Below, piece after piece: positions 42,985 to 52,168 of a DNA stretch of 64,000 nt. Source of the DNA: Hymenobacter mellowenesis (GTDB taxonomy: Bacteria > Bacteroidota > Bacteroidia > Cytophagales > Hymenobacteraceae); contig NZ_JAUQSX010000010.1 of NCBI RefSeq assembly GCF_030581005.1, positions 186,001 through 250,000 on the forward strand. Direction: 5' to 3'. Positions within the stretch are counted from its first letter, which is position 1; each line of letters starts with the position of its first letter. The notes below the pieces were generated by a model that saw nothing but the letters and a program-made list of their open reading frames with translations, was not told the origin of the DNA and made no database searches. The translations under genes were made by a program, and so were the position numbers.

Positions 42985-44280
42985 TTATTGAGCAGGAGTA
43001 GGAAAATCCAGCGGGTTGCCCACGTCGAAGAAATTGCGCGACCAGAGGTAGCCCAGCGGCGTGCCTTCTTCTACCATAGCCGCAATGCCCGGCAACTCAT
43101 CCGTGCGGGTGACTCGGGTGTAGCCGTCGGTGCCTTTGTGCAGCACCCACACCTGCTCTGGTGCCAGGGCGTTGAGCAGCGCGGGCGAGTGCGTGGCCAC
43201 CAGCAGCTGCCGGGTTTCGGTGGCCGCAATCAACTCCTCGGCCAGGTATGCCAGCAGCTGCGGGTGCAGCTCATTTTCTGGCTCCTCCAGGCCCAGCAGC
43301 CCGGCCGCGTCGGGCTCATAGAGCAGCGTGAGCAGCGCCGCCAGCCGCATAGTGCCGTCCGACATGTATTGTGCCGGCAGCGGCTTCTCAAACGGCGCAT
43401 CCCGGAAGCGCAGCAGCAGCCGCTCATCGGAGGTTATTTCCGTCACGATGTCGACCAGACCCGGCACCCAGCGCCGCATTTGCGCCGTGATTTTGGCCAG
43501 GGTTTCCGGGTGCTTGGTGTGCAGGTAGTAGAGGACGTTGGGCAGGTTGTCGCCGTTGGGCGAGAGCTTTTCGCGCGGGCCGGCGTCGGAAAAGCCTTTC
43601 AGGTGGTCGTCGGTGAGGTGGACGTAGCGGTAGGAGTCTAGAATTTCAATAAAATATGCCGCATGCCCAGACATGGGATTATCTGCGTCTAATAGAGAAG
43701 ACACCCTTGACTTGTCCTTATCCCCGTTAAAAATCATACTAACGACAGCACTAATATTGAAGCCTTTTATCATCTTTGGCTTCTTTTTAATTGACTTTTT
43801 ATTGTGAACTACAGCTGCGGTGTATTTATACTCTGGAAGCCCCGACGCTTCATCATACGGCAACTCTTCCCCGGCCAAAAATGACAAGTTCGTCTCACCT
43901 CGTTTGTCTTTCTCAATTAACTTTTCACTTATTACTACAACTTTATTATCAACCTCATTAACGGAGATAAAATAACGAAGAGCGTTAAATGACAATGTTT
44001 TTCCTATCTCCAATTCAAACTCAATATTCCCCTCGCTCCCCCGCGTCCGCATCCCCTGAAACCGGTTCCGCTTTTCCCACGCGCCTACCAGATTCCCCCG
44101 CACCGCCTCGGCCAGAAAATCCAGCGCGTCGAGCACCGTCGATTTGCCGCTGCCGTTCGGGCCGATGAGGACCGTGAGGGGCGTGAGGTCGCGGAACTCC
44201 ACGTCGCGCAGGGCGCGGTAGTTTTTGATGCGCAGGTAGGTGAGGCGGAGCACGGCCGGAGCCTGGGCGGGGGTGAGCAT
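42985..44280 (-). CDS. AAA (ABC-type) ATPase, OLD/RecF-like, candidate defence sensor
   Basis: A 431 aa ATPase with the AAA_15/AAA_21 layout. IKNYRALRDVEF and Walker A GPNGSGKST (residues 40-48) are followed by a long variable middle, then a Walker B region LLGLEEPENELHPQLL (~332) and switch-His motif LVATHSPALLNAL. Homologues pair with nuclease-like partners in OLD, PARIS and Septu-type systems. The middle third (about 43635-44035) is much richer in AT than both ends. ATG 44280 is preferred; a longer frame start would give a poor-looking Arg/Pro-rich N-terminus. Confidence 0.85.
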   Translation of the reverse strand: MLTPAQAPAVLRLTYLRIKNYRALRDVEFRDLTPLTVLIGPNGSGKSTVLDALDFLAEAVRGNLVGAWEKRNRFQGMRTRGSEGNIEFELEIGKTLSFNALRYFISVNEVDNKVVVISEKLIEKDKRGETNLSFLAGEELPYDEASGLPEYKYTAAVVHNKKSIKKKPKMIKGFNISAVVSMIFNGDKDKSRVSSLLDADNPMSGHAAYFIEILDSYRYVHLTDDHLKGFSDAGPREKLSPNGDNLPNVLYYLHTKHPETLAKITAQMRRWVPGLVDIVTEITSDERLLLRFRDAPFEKPLPAQYMSDGTMRLAALLTLLYEPDAAGLLGLEEPENELHPQLLAYLAEELIAATETRQLLVATHSPALLNALAPEQVWVLHKGTDGYTRVTRTDELPGIAAMVEEGTPLGYLWSRNFFDVGNPLDFPTPAQ

Positions 44281-44313
44281 GGGTAAGCAGGGTTTTCCAC
44301 AAAGTAAACAACA

Positions 44314-44338
44314 ACGCCCGGCCGAGGGGGCCGGGCGT
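44314..44338 (-). terminator. Hairpin terminator after the DUF4136 gene
   Basis: ACGCCCGGCC / GGCCGGGCGT stem with a modest T-rich tail on the minus strand, between the DUF4136 gene stop and the ATPase start. Confidence 0.6.
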
Positions 44339-44366
44339 GAAGCATTTGACGCTAGAGGTGGCTCGC

Positions 44367-44963
44367 TCAGGAGCCGGCTTTGTCCTTCGGAAACTTGTCG
44401 AGAATGTCTTTGGCGGCTTCGGAGAACTGGCGGCCCAGGCGGGCGGGGTCGTCCACGGGGTCGGCCATGGAGCCGCGCCATACGAGGTTGTTGGTTTTGG
44501 CGTCGATGAAATCGAGCACCAGCGTGCCTTCGCGGTACTGCTCGGTGTGGGTGGTCTGGTAGTAGGCCGGCGAGTACCAGTAGCCGTAGTTCACGGGGAG
44601 CAGGGCGCCGCGGTAGCGCACGGCGTAGGGGTAGGCGAAGCCGGCGGGCGGCGGGTTGGTCACAGTGCGCTCGGCCTGCTCCACGTAGAGGTGGGTGGTG
44701 AGGTAGAAGTCGGGGTTGCGCTCCACGCGGCGCAGGCCGCGCTGGCTCAGCTCGCCCTCAATGGCCTGCTGGATTCGCTCCTGCGCAATGGGGCTGCGCA
44801 GCAGGGGGTTCTGGTCGCCCTGGGTCTGGACTTCGGTGTCGGCCCAGGCATAGGTGTGGTAGTTGGCGAAATTGATGCCGGGCTGCTGCTCTACGTTCAC
44901 AGCCGATGAGCAGGCGCTGAGCCACAGCAGCAGCACCGCCCACACAAACGAGTATTTCATCAT
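44367..44963 (-). CDS. DUF4136 lipoprotein
   Basis: A 198 aa lipoprotein. The signal peptide ends in a lipobox (WLSAC). The DUF4136 pattern is seen in INFANYHTYAWADT, RIQQAIEGELSQRGLRRVERNPDFYL and TLVLDFIDAKTNNLVWRGSMADPV. A Tyr-rich central segment (YGYWYSPAYYQTT) is typical. DUF4136 proteins sit in the cell envelope; function unknown. A second Met directly after the first is an alternative start. A terminator hairpin separates it from the ATPase gene. Confidence 0.85.
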   Translation of the reverse strand: MMKYSFVWAVLLLWLSACSSAVNVEQQPGINFANYHTYAWADTEVQTQGDQNPLLRSPIAQERIQQAIEGELSQRGLRRVERNPDFYLTTHLYVEQAERTVTNPPPAGFAYPYAVRYRGALLPVNYGYWYSPAYYQTTHTEQYREGTLVLDFIDAKTNNLVWRGSMADPVDDPARLGRQFSEAAKDILDKFPKDKAGS

Positions 44964-45326
44964 AAAATGAGGGTGGAAAGAGGAGAAGAATTCTCCATTT
45001 TACCGGCGCTATCCGGCAAAGGTTGCGGCCTCGCTTTTCCACAAACCCCGGGCGGTGCACCAGCCGCCAAACAACCGGCCGGCCGCCGGCCCACTGCCTT
45101 CCAACCACATTGCATCAATTAATAATCATAAAACGCAGTCATCCGAATAATCCGACCAGACCATCATTAAAAACTTTTAATGCCTGATTATCGGGTATCA
45201 TAATACCCAACTAGATTATTTTCGCAGCCATCACCCGGTACATCCTTCATTCAATCAATCCAGTTTTTGACCTTTGTCGTAGATTTTGCTTTACAATAAA
45301 TTTTCTTTTACCAAGAAACGCTATTT
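44964..45326. other. AT-rich intergenic region upstream of an RsbQ-like gene
   Basis: About 360 nt without a gene between divergent starts. The right half is strongly AT-rich. A short inverted repeat, GGGTAT-CATA-ATACCC, is at 45193-45208 and could be a regulator site. TAGATTTTG at 45280-45288 resembles a -7 box, but the spacing to upstream TTTG motifs is too short to call a promoter with confidence. Confidence 0.45.
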
Positions 45327-46160
45327 ATGAATTCTTCCGCTACTTCCATTTTAGAGCGCAGCCACGTCACCATTTCCGGCGCTACTGGCCCCAACAAGCC
45401 CACCATTGTTTTCCTGCACGGCCTCGGCGGCGACCAGAGCGACTGGCGCCTCGTGGCCCCGCACTTCGAGGACCAATACCAGGTGGTGCTGCTCGACCTC
45501 ATTGGGGCCGGCCAATCGGACCTGACGGCCTACCAGCCCACCGCTAAGCACGGCTCCCTAGCCGGCCACGCCGACGACCTGCTGGAAGTGCTCAGCGCCC
45601 TGGCCGTGCACGATGTGGTGTTCGTGGGCCATTCGGTAGCCTCGATGATTGGCGTGATTGCGGCCGTGCGCGAGCCTCAGCGTTTCTCGCGCATGGTGCT
45701 GGTGTCGCCTTCGCCGCGCTTCATCAACGAGAAGGGTTATAACGGCGGCTTCGAGCAGAAGGACATCAACGAGCTACTGGCGGCCATGGAGGGCGACTAC
45801 AACGGCTGGGCCAACGGCTTTGCGCCCGTGATGATGGGCCAGCAGGAAAGCCCCGAGCTGGTGATGGGCCTCACCAACAGCTTCGTGCGCACCAACCCTG
45901 AGATTGCCAAGCACTTCGCCCGCGTCACGTTCTTCTCCGACACCCGTGCCGAGCTGGGCTTCCTCACCATCCCCACGCTCATCGTGCAGTCGGCCCACGA
46001 CATCATCGCGCCCCTGGCCGTGGGCCACTACATCAACGAGCAGTTGGCCGACAGCCGCATGAAGGTCATCGAAACCGGCGGCCACTGCCCCCACCTCAGC
46101 GCCCCCCAGCAAACCCTCTCCGCCATGGACCACTTCCTGCACCACGAAACGGTGCTGTAG
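45327..46160 (+). CDS. Alpha/beta hydrolase, RsbQ/KAI2-like
   Basis: A 277 aa alpha/beta hydrolase with no signal peptide. The oxyanion region is VFLHGLGGDQSDW, the nucleophile Ser103 is in VFVGHSVASMIG, the acid is in VQSAHDIIAP and the His in TGGHCPHLSAP. The lid and overall spacing match RsbQ, the partner of the RsbP PAS phosphatase in Bacillus, and the plant KAI2/D14 receptors. No RsbP-like phosphatase is next to it, although two PAS-rich proteins lie elsewhere in the window. The substrate is unknown. Confidence 0.87.
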   Translation: MNSSATSILERSHVTISGATGPNKPTIVFLHGLGGDQSDWRLVAPHFEDQYQVVLLDLIGAGQSDLTAYQPTAKHGSLAGHADDLLEVLSALAVHDVVFVGHSVASMIGVIAAVREPQRFSRMVLVSPSPRFINEKGYNGGFEQKDINELLAAMEGDYNGWANGFAPVMMGQQESPELVMGLTNSFVRTNPEIAKHFARVTFFSDTRAELGFLTIPTLIVQSAHDIIAPLAVGHYINEQLADSRMKVIETGGHCPHLSAPQQTLSAMDHFLHHETVL

Positions 46161-46200
46161 AGGGGAGTAAGGCAGACAGAAAGAGAGGGAGGTGGGAAGA

Positions 46201-46325
46201 AAACAGAACGTCATGTCGAGCGCAGCCGAGACATCTCGCGTGTGGTAGTAACTCAATCGTGAAAACGGGTTTGATTACTACCACACGCGAGATGTCTCGG
46301 CTGCGCTCGACATGACGTTCTGTTT
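46201..46325. repeat. Family A palindrome, copy 9 (51-nt perfect arms)
   Basis: The longest exact arms in the family: AAACAGAACGTCATGTCGAG, variant GTCGAGCGCAGCCGAGAC, on to GTGTGGTAGTAA, all matched exactly on the other side (46275-46325). It lies between convergent gene ends. Confidence 0.94.
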
Positions 46326-46384
46326 GCGTTATTCCATTTCTCCCCCTCTACCCATTTTCCTACCTTCCTCATATCCCCCACCAC

Positions 46385-49264
46385 TCACAGCCGCAGGCTG
46401 AACGCCAGCGGCTCAATCAGCCACTGCCCTGTATTGCTCCGGTAGGTAGCTCGCACGCCCGCTTCTACCGGCGTGCGCAGCCGCAGCACATTGAAGAGCA
46501 CCAGCGCATCGACGCCCACGTTGCGGTAATTGAGCTGGGCAGAAAAACCGCGCGAGTCGTTGCCCTGGGCGATGTCGCCGAAAAAAGCCGCCCGCAGGCG
46601 CTGGATGTAGAGCCAGCGGCCCAGCTCCCAGTGGGTGAAAGCCAGCGGCAGGTTGTAGTCGAAGCTGCCCACGGCCAGGCGGTCGAAGCTGATGTAGCCC
46701 TCGCCGCGCGGGAATGAGACGGCCGGCGCAAAGCGGTACTCCAGCTGGTCCTGCCACTGGTAGCCGCCGCGCAGCCGGATGGCGTGGTTGCGGGCCAGTC
46801 CCGGCAGGTACACCGCCGCCTGAGTGCCCCACTGCCGCGCATACAGCCCGGTGCCGAAGGGCGTGGTGCGCCAGGTGCCCAGAAAGGTGCCGCCCCACTT
46901 CGGGGCCACGGCGCGGACGCTGCGCTTGAGCTGGGTGGCGTAGGCAAGCGTGGTTTGCAGGGCATTGAGCGGCAGGTTGGGGCCGACTTCGGCGAAGCTG
47001 AGCCGGCGGGGCAGGTCGTAGTTGTACACTTGCTCGTGCAGGAAGTAGGTGCCCACCGTGAGCCCCTGCAGGTACTTGGAACGGGTGAGGTTGAGCGGCA
47101 GGCGCACCCCGGCGGTGAGGCGGGCGTACTGCCACTGGTCGCGCAGCACCGCGCCCCGGTCCAGCACCGACACATCGCGCCCGCCGTAGGTCACGTCGGC
47201 GTCGAATACCGGGTAGCGGCCCTGGTAGCTCACCGCCCCGGTCACGTTGAAGGTACGCTCCACCTGCTCGTAGCCCAGCCCGGCAAATACCTGCGTGGTG
47301 TTCAGCAAATCCTGCGAGCGCAGCCCTACGGCCACCGCGTTGCCGCTGGGGCTCTGCACCACCCCGTAGCTGAACAGGTTGAAGGCGTGCGCCAGCGGTG
47401 AATACCGCCGCACCCCGTAGCGCGGCCCGGCCGAATCGGGCCGCGCCAGTAGGGCCGCTACCCGCGCGCCGGATGGCTCCTGGGCCGCCAGAGTCTCGGC
47501 GTAGGGGCCGGCGGTGTCCTTGGTTGCCACGGGCACGGGAACCCAGGCAGTAGAATCAAGCGGTATCTCCACTACCCGCGCGCCGGTGGCCCGGTAATCG
47601 TGGAATGCCAGCGTGCGGCCATCCGGCGCCACAGCCGCGTGGTAGGCCCCGAACGGCCGCGAGGTGACGCGGAAGGTTCGGCCGGTGCGGGCGCTCACGG
47701 CATACAGGTTGTCGATGCCGGATTGCGAGGAGTTGTAGAGCACGAAGCCACGCCATGGCTGCGGGTTGGCCAGGTTCACGTTGGCCACGGGCAGCAGGTT
47801 TTGGGCCGCGCCGGTGGCGGGGTCAAGCACGGCAATGGTTTTGCCAGCAGCGCTGAGGGCCACGGCCACCAGGCGGCGGCCGTCGGGGTGCCAGCGGGGC
47901 TGCTGGTAGAAGTCGTTGTGCGGGTTGGGCAGGGTCTGGATTTCGGCGCCGGTCTGCGCATCCAGAATGACCAGGGCGTGGTGGTAAGCGGCATCGGTGA
48001 GGGCGGCCACCAGACGCCGGCCATCGGGCGAGAGGGCGGCGGCGGTGTAGCGCTGGCCCCGGCCCAGGCGCGTGAGCTGGCCAGTTTGCAAATCCAGCAC
48101 TTTCAGCTCGGAGGCGATGCGCTGGCCCCAGCGCGCATCCTGCTGAAACTCCGGCCACACGGCCTTGCCGCCGTTCACCGACAGCATTTCGGGGATGTTG
48201 AGCTGGCCGGGCGTGAACACCTTTTGCTCCGCGCCGCGCCGGCTCAGCCGCACGAAATGCGGAATGTCGTCGAGGCCGGTTTTCAGGGCCAGCACCGTGC
48301 TGTCAGTCAGGTATTGCGAGTATTGGTATTGAGTAAAAATGGGACTCAGGTCTTCCTGCCGCAGCAGTTTCACCACCGTAAAATTCGGCTCGGTGGGGCT
48401 GGCGGCCGCCGCGTGCTGCTGCATCCACAGCGAATCGACTTCGCTCATGCTGCGCTCGTAGAGCTGCTCCACGCGCAGGCCCGTGGTGCGCCTGATGGCG
48501 TTGGAAAACGAGAACGGGTAGAACGGAAACCGGTAGTAGCGGTCGAACACCCGCGACCAGACGTTGGCGCCGTAGTGCGCCTTCAAGTAGGACGTCATGA
48601 AATAGCCCAGCACGTACCAGTCGGGCACGTTGTCGCGCAGCGAGCCATTAACCGCCTTCTGGTAGGAGTAGCGGCGGCCCGACAGCAGATTGGCCCGCAG
48701 GCCCACGTTGAAATTGGGGATGCGCCCGCGCCCGCTGCGCGTGAGGGCCGTTTCGGTGCCCACCGCGTCGCCCTCGAAAAACCACTGCGGCACGCCCACG
48801 GCGGCCACGCCCAGCGCGCCATCGCCCAGCAGCGGGCCCAGCACGCGGCCCACCCCCTGCCGCGCCTTCTCAAACTGCCCCACGTGCCGGAACTCGTGCA
48901 CTATCAGCCCATCCAGCCAATCCACGGTACCCAGCCCGAAGCCCTGCTGCGGCGTGGTGAAAAACTCAGCATGGCGCGGCAGGAAGGTCACGAAGCCGTT
49001 GGGCACGGTGGTCTGGTTTTGCAGCACCACCGAAATAGGCCGTGGGCTCACGCCCAGCGTGGCCGTGGTGGGCCCGTGCAGCTGCTCCAGGCGCCCGGCC
49101 GTGCGCTGCGCCGCCGTGTCGATGCCGCCCGCATACAGCACCCGGAAATGGGGCGTACGCACCTCACGCCAGCGCAGCGCGGGCGGGTTTTGGGAGAGCA
49201 CGGGCAGGCTTTGGGAGTAAGCAGGGCCGGCAGCCAGGAAGCCCAGCAGCAACAAACGACGCAT
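46385..49264 (-). CDS. Gluzincin-like protease fused to beta-propeller and outer-membrane barrel
   Basis: A 959 aa exported protein; signal peptide MRRLLLLGFLAAGPAYSQ. Residues ~30-280 form a peptidase-MA-like domain with zinc motif HEFRH (123-127) and a later Glu in WFFEGDAVGTE (E164), a gluzincin arrangement. Residues ~300-640 have TolB/WD-like blades (LSPDGRRLVAAL, RWHPDGRRLVAVAL, AAVAPDGRTLAFHDY). The C-terminal ~300 residues alternate hydrophobic and aromatic strands, ending in FSLRL, as in outer-membrane beta-barrels. It would thus sit in the outer membrane with a periplasmic or surface protease. No homologue with a known substrate is recalled. Confidence 0.8.
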   Translation of the reverse strand: MRRLLLLGFLAAGPAYSQSLPVLSQNPPALRWREVRTPHFRVLYAGGIDTAAQRTAGRLEQLHGPTTATLGVSPRPISVVLQNQTTVPNGFVTFLPRHAEFFTTPQQGFGLGTVDWLDGLIVHEFRHVGQFEKARQGVGRVLGPLLGDGALGVAAVGVPQWFFEGDAVGTETALTRSGRGRIPNFNVGLRANLLSGRRYSYQKAVNGSLRDNVPDWYVLGYFMTSYLKAHYGANVWSRVFDRYYRFPFYPFSFSNAIRRTTGLRVEQLYERSMSEVDSLWMQQHAAAASPTEPNFTVVKLLRQEDLSPIFTQYQYSQYLTDSTVLALKTGLDDIPHFVRLSRRGAEQKVFTPGQLNIPEMLSVNGGKAVWPEFQQDARWGQRIASELKVLDLQTGQLTRLGRGQRYTAAALSPDGRRLVAALTDAAYHHALVILDAQTGAEIQTLPNPHNDFYQQPRWHPDGRRLVAVALSAAGKTIAVLDPATGAAQNLLPVANVNLANPQPWRGFVLYNSSQSGIDNLYAVSARTGRTFRVTSRPFGAYHAAVAPDGRTLAFHDYRATGARVVEIPLDSTAWVPVPVATKDTAGPYAETLAAQEPSGARVAALLARPDSAGPRYGVRRYSPLAHAFNLFSYGVVQSPSGNAVAVGLRSQDLLNTTQVFAGLGYEQVERTFNVTGAVSYQGRYPVFDADVTYGGRDVSVLDRGAVLRDQWQYARLTAGVRLPLNLTRSKYLQGLTVGTYFLHEQVYNYDLPRRLSFAEVGPNLPLNALQTTLAYATQLKRSVRAVAPKWGGTFLGTWRTTPFGTGLYARQWGTQAAVYLPGLARNHAIRLRGGYQWQDQLEYRFAPAVSFPRGEGYISFDRLAVGSFDYNLPLAFTHWELGRWLYIQRLRAAFFGDIAQGNDSRGFSAQLNYRNVGVDALVLFNVLRLRTPVEAGVRATYRSNTGQWLIEPLAFSLRL

Positions 49265-49312
49265 GAGAAGCAGGTTTCGGAAATGAAGCATAAAGAACGG
49301 CAGGCGCGGGGA

Positions 49313-49426
49313 ACCTCACCCCCGGCCCCTCTCCTGCGGAGAGGGGAGCCACGGCGGCGCGAATGCTGGATTTCTCCTCTAATCGCCAGGCTCCCCTCTC
49401 CGCGGGAGAGGGGCCGGGGGTGAGGT
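49313..49426. repeat. GC-rich palindrome with CCCCTCTCC core
   Basis: Arms ACCTCACCCCCGGCCCCTCT and AGAGGGGCCGGGGGTGAGGT continue inward (GCGGAGAGGGGAGCC / GGCTCCCCTCTCCGC) with one mismatch; about 38-nt arms and a 38-nt loop. It lies between divergent gene starts. The core resembles the 28278-28441 element. Confidence 0.9.
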
Positions 49427-49532
49427 CCCAATCGCCGGGAACGATTGCGCAACTATTCCCGCCCCAACCCAACCGCAATGCCCTTCAAACCACCCAACTT
49501 ACACCCTCCAAACCCCTTCATTCCCACTCTTT

Positions 49533-50867
<1,335 letters not shown>

Positions 50868-50907
50868 ACCAATTACCGAAAGAGTTGTTGAGGCTGAAAA
50901 ATAAATT

Positions 50908-50936
50908 GATGTATCAACATTAAATGTCGATACATC
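50908..50936 (+). promoter_or_regulatory. Inverted-repeat operator candidate upstream of yceI
   Basis: GATGTATC at 50908-50915 is matched by GATACATC at 50929-50936 (13-nt spacer), a dyad of the size bound by MarR-type dimers. It overlaps the region just upstream of the candidate -7 box. Confidence 0.5.
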
Positions 50937-50939
50937 TGT

Positions 50940-50947
50940 TAGCTTTG
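50940..50947 (+). promoter_or_regulatory. Candidate -7 box for yceI
   Basis: TAGCTTTG, an exact TAnnTTTG match, 33 nt upstream of the yceI ATG. It starts 3 nt after the dyad, so a bound regulator would block RNA polymerase. Confidence 0.55.
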
Positions 50948-50980
50948 CATTCTCAATTCACCTTTTCAACCCCAACCGCC

Positions 50981-51541
50981 ATGTCTGAAACCACTGCTTC
51001 CGCCGCCACCACCGCCACCAAATGGACGCTGGACCCCACGCACTCCGAAGTGCAGTTCAAAATCAAGCACCTCGTTATTTCCACCGTTACGGGCTCGTTC
51101 AAGTCCTTCCAGGGCTCGATGCAGAGCGAGAGCGACTCTGATTTCGCCAACGCCCAGGTGGAGCTTTCGCTCGACGTGGACAGCATCGACACCAACCAAG
51201 AAATGCGCGACGGCCACCTGAAAAGCGAAGAATTCTTCGACGTGGCCAAATTCCCGACCATCAAATTTGTGTCGACTTCCTTCGTGAAAGACGGCGACAG
51301 CTACAAAATCAACGGCAACCTCACGATGAAAGACGTGACCAAGCCCGTGACCCTAGAAGCCGAATACGGCGGCTCGGCCGTCGATTTCTACGGCAACACC
51401 AAGGCCGGCTTTGAGGTAACCGGCAAAATCAACCGCAAGGAGTTCGGCCTGAGCTGGGGTGGCATCACCGAAGCCGGCGCCATCGTGCTGGGCGACGACG
51501 TGAAGTTGATTGCCAACGTGCAGTTTGCCAAGCAGGCGTAA
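50981..51541 (+). CDS. YceI family protein
   Basis: A 186 aa lipocalin-like protein without a signal peptide. WTLDPTHSEVQFKIKHLVISTVTGSFKSFQG is the YceI N-terminal signature; IDTNQEMRDGHLKSEEFFDVAKFPTIKFVST and the closing WGGITEAGAIVLGDDVKL follow. YceI proteins bind isoprenoid chains such as polyprenyl pyrophosphates or quinones. Cytoplasmic YceI in Bacteroidota is often next to a MarR regulator; none is here, but a dyad lies in front. ATG 50981 gives the family start. Confidence 0.92.
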   Translation: MSETTASAATTATKWTLDPTHSEVQFKIKHLVISTVTGSFKSFQGSMQSESDSDFANAQVELSLDVDSIDTNQEMRDGHLKSEEFFDVAKFPTIKFVSTSFVKDGDSYKINGNLTMKDVTKPVTLEAEYGGSAVDFYGNTKAGFEVTGKINRKEFGLSWGGITEAGAIVLGDDVKLIANVQFAKQA

Positions 51542-51546
51542 TTGCT

Positions 51547-51612
51547 GTAGCGTGGACTCTGCGAGTCCGCGTCTTACCCAGGCAATGCGCGGACTCGCAG
51601 AGTCCACGCTAC
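51547..51612. repeat. Palindrome with GGACTCTGCGAGTCC core
   Basis: Arms GTAGCGTGGACTCTGCGAGT / ACTCGCAGAGTCCACGCTAC with a CCGCG / CGCGG extension, 25-nt arms and a 16-nt loop. The sequence is unrelated to family A but the design is the same. It lies at the yceI 3' end. Confidence 0.9.
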
Positions 51613-51618
51613 AATAAA

Positions 51619-51654
51619 AAAGCGGCGGCTTCTTCGGAGGCCGCCGCTTTTTTT
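51619..51654 (+). terminator. Rho-independent terminator after yceI
   Basis: AAAGCGGCGGC / GCCGCCGCTTT stem followed by TTTT, directly after the palindrome. Confidence 0.9.
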
Positions 51655-51730
51655 GCGCCCGGTGCAACGCTGCGCGTGGACTGGCGGTCAGGGCTGTACT
51701 TCCGATAATTACCCTTTTCCCGCGCCGCTC

Positions 51731-52138
51731 ATGCTTCGTATTTGTTCCCCTTTTGGCCTGGCTGCCCTGCTGGCCGTTTCCCTGCTGGGCTGCAGCAAAG
51801 ACTCTGCCCCGCACCCCAAATGCTACAGCGGCACGGTGGTGGCCACCACCTGCATGCTGGGCGTGTTGATTGAGGTAGACCCGGCTTATCCCATCGGGGC
51901 CCCAGCGGTTTCGGCGTACGGCAACCAGTTTTTGGGCAACAACGTGGTGTCGGTGGCCAATTCGGGCAGCCTGCAAAACCTGGGCCGTGTGGGCCAACGC
52001 CTTCATTTCACCTACACTAGCGCGCAGACTAACTCCGGGATGGTCTGCCTGGCCGCCGACGGCACCACCACGCCCGTACCCATTGTGACGCTCAACAACG
52101 TCTCGACGCTGTCCTGCGATTCGGTCAGCACTCGATAA
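51731..52138 (+). CDS. Small lipoprotein, twin 1
   Basis: A 135 aa lipoprotein; the signal peptide ends in lipobox LLGC. The mature part has CYSGTVVATTCMLGVLIEVD and YPIGAPAVS near the start, VGQRLHFTY in the middle and two more Cys toward the end (MVCLAAD, LSCDS). The neighbour downstream has the same C-x-G-V...C...GVLIxVD...PIG and GQRxxFTY pattern. I know no characterised family. The Cys spacing suggests disulfides and a beta-sandwich. Confidence 0.7.
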   Translation: MLRICSPFGLAALLAVSLLGCSKDSAPHPKCYSGTVVATTCMLGVLIEVDPAYPIGAPAVSAYGNQFLGNNVVSVANSGSLQNLGRVGQRLHFTYTSAQTNSGMVCLAADGTTTPVPIVTLNNVSTLSCDSVSTR

Positions 52139-52168
52139 TCTCCTGGTCAACTGTTTTTCCTCGCCGCC

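Noticed and set aside
45280..45288. TAGATTTTG as promoter of the RsbQ-like gene
   Set aside because: It has one extra base against TAnnTTTG, and the upstream TTTG motifs are only 4-10 nt away instead of 17-23.
47600..49423. Plus-strand open frame (607 codons) opposite the protease/barrel gene
   Set aside because: Antisense shadow; Gly/His/Arg-biased and no recognisable domain.
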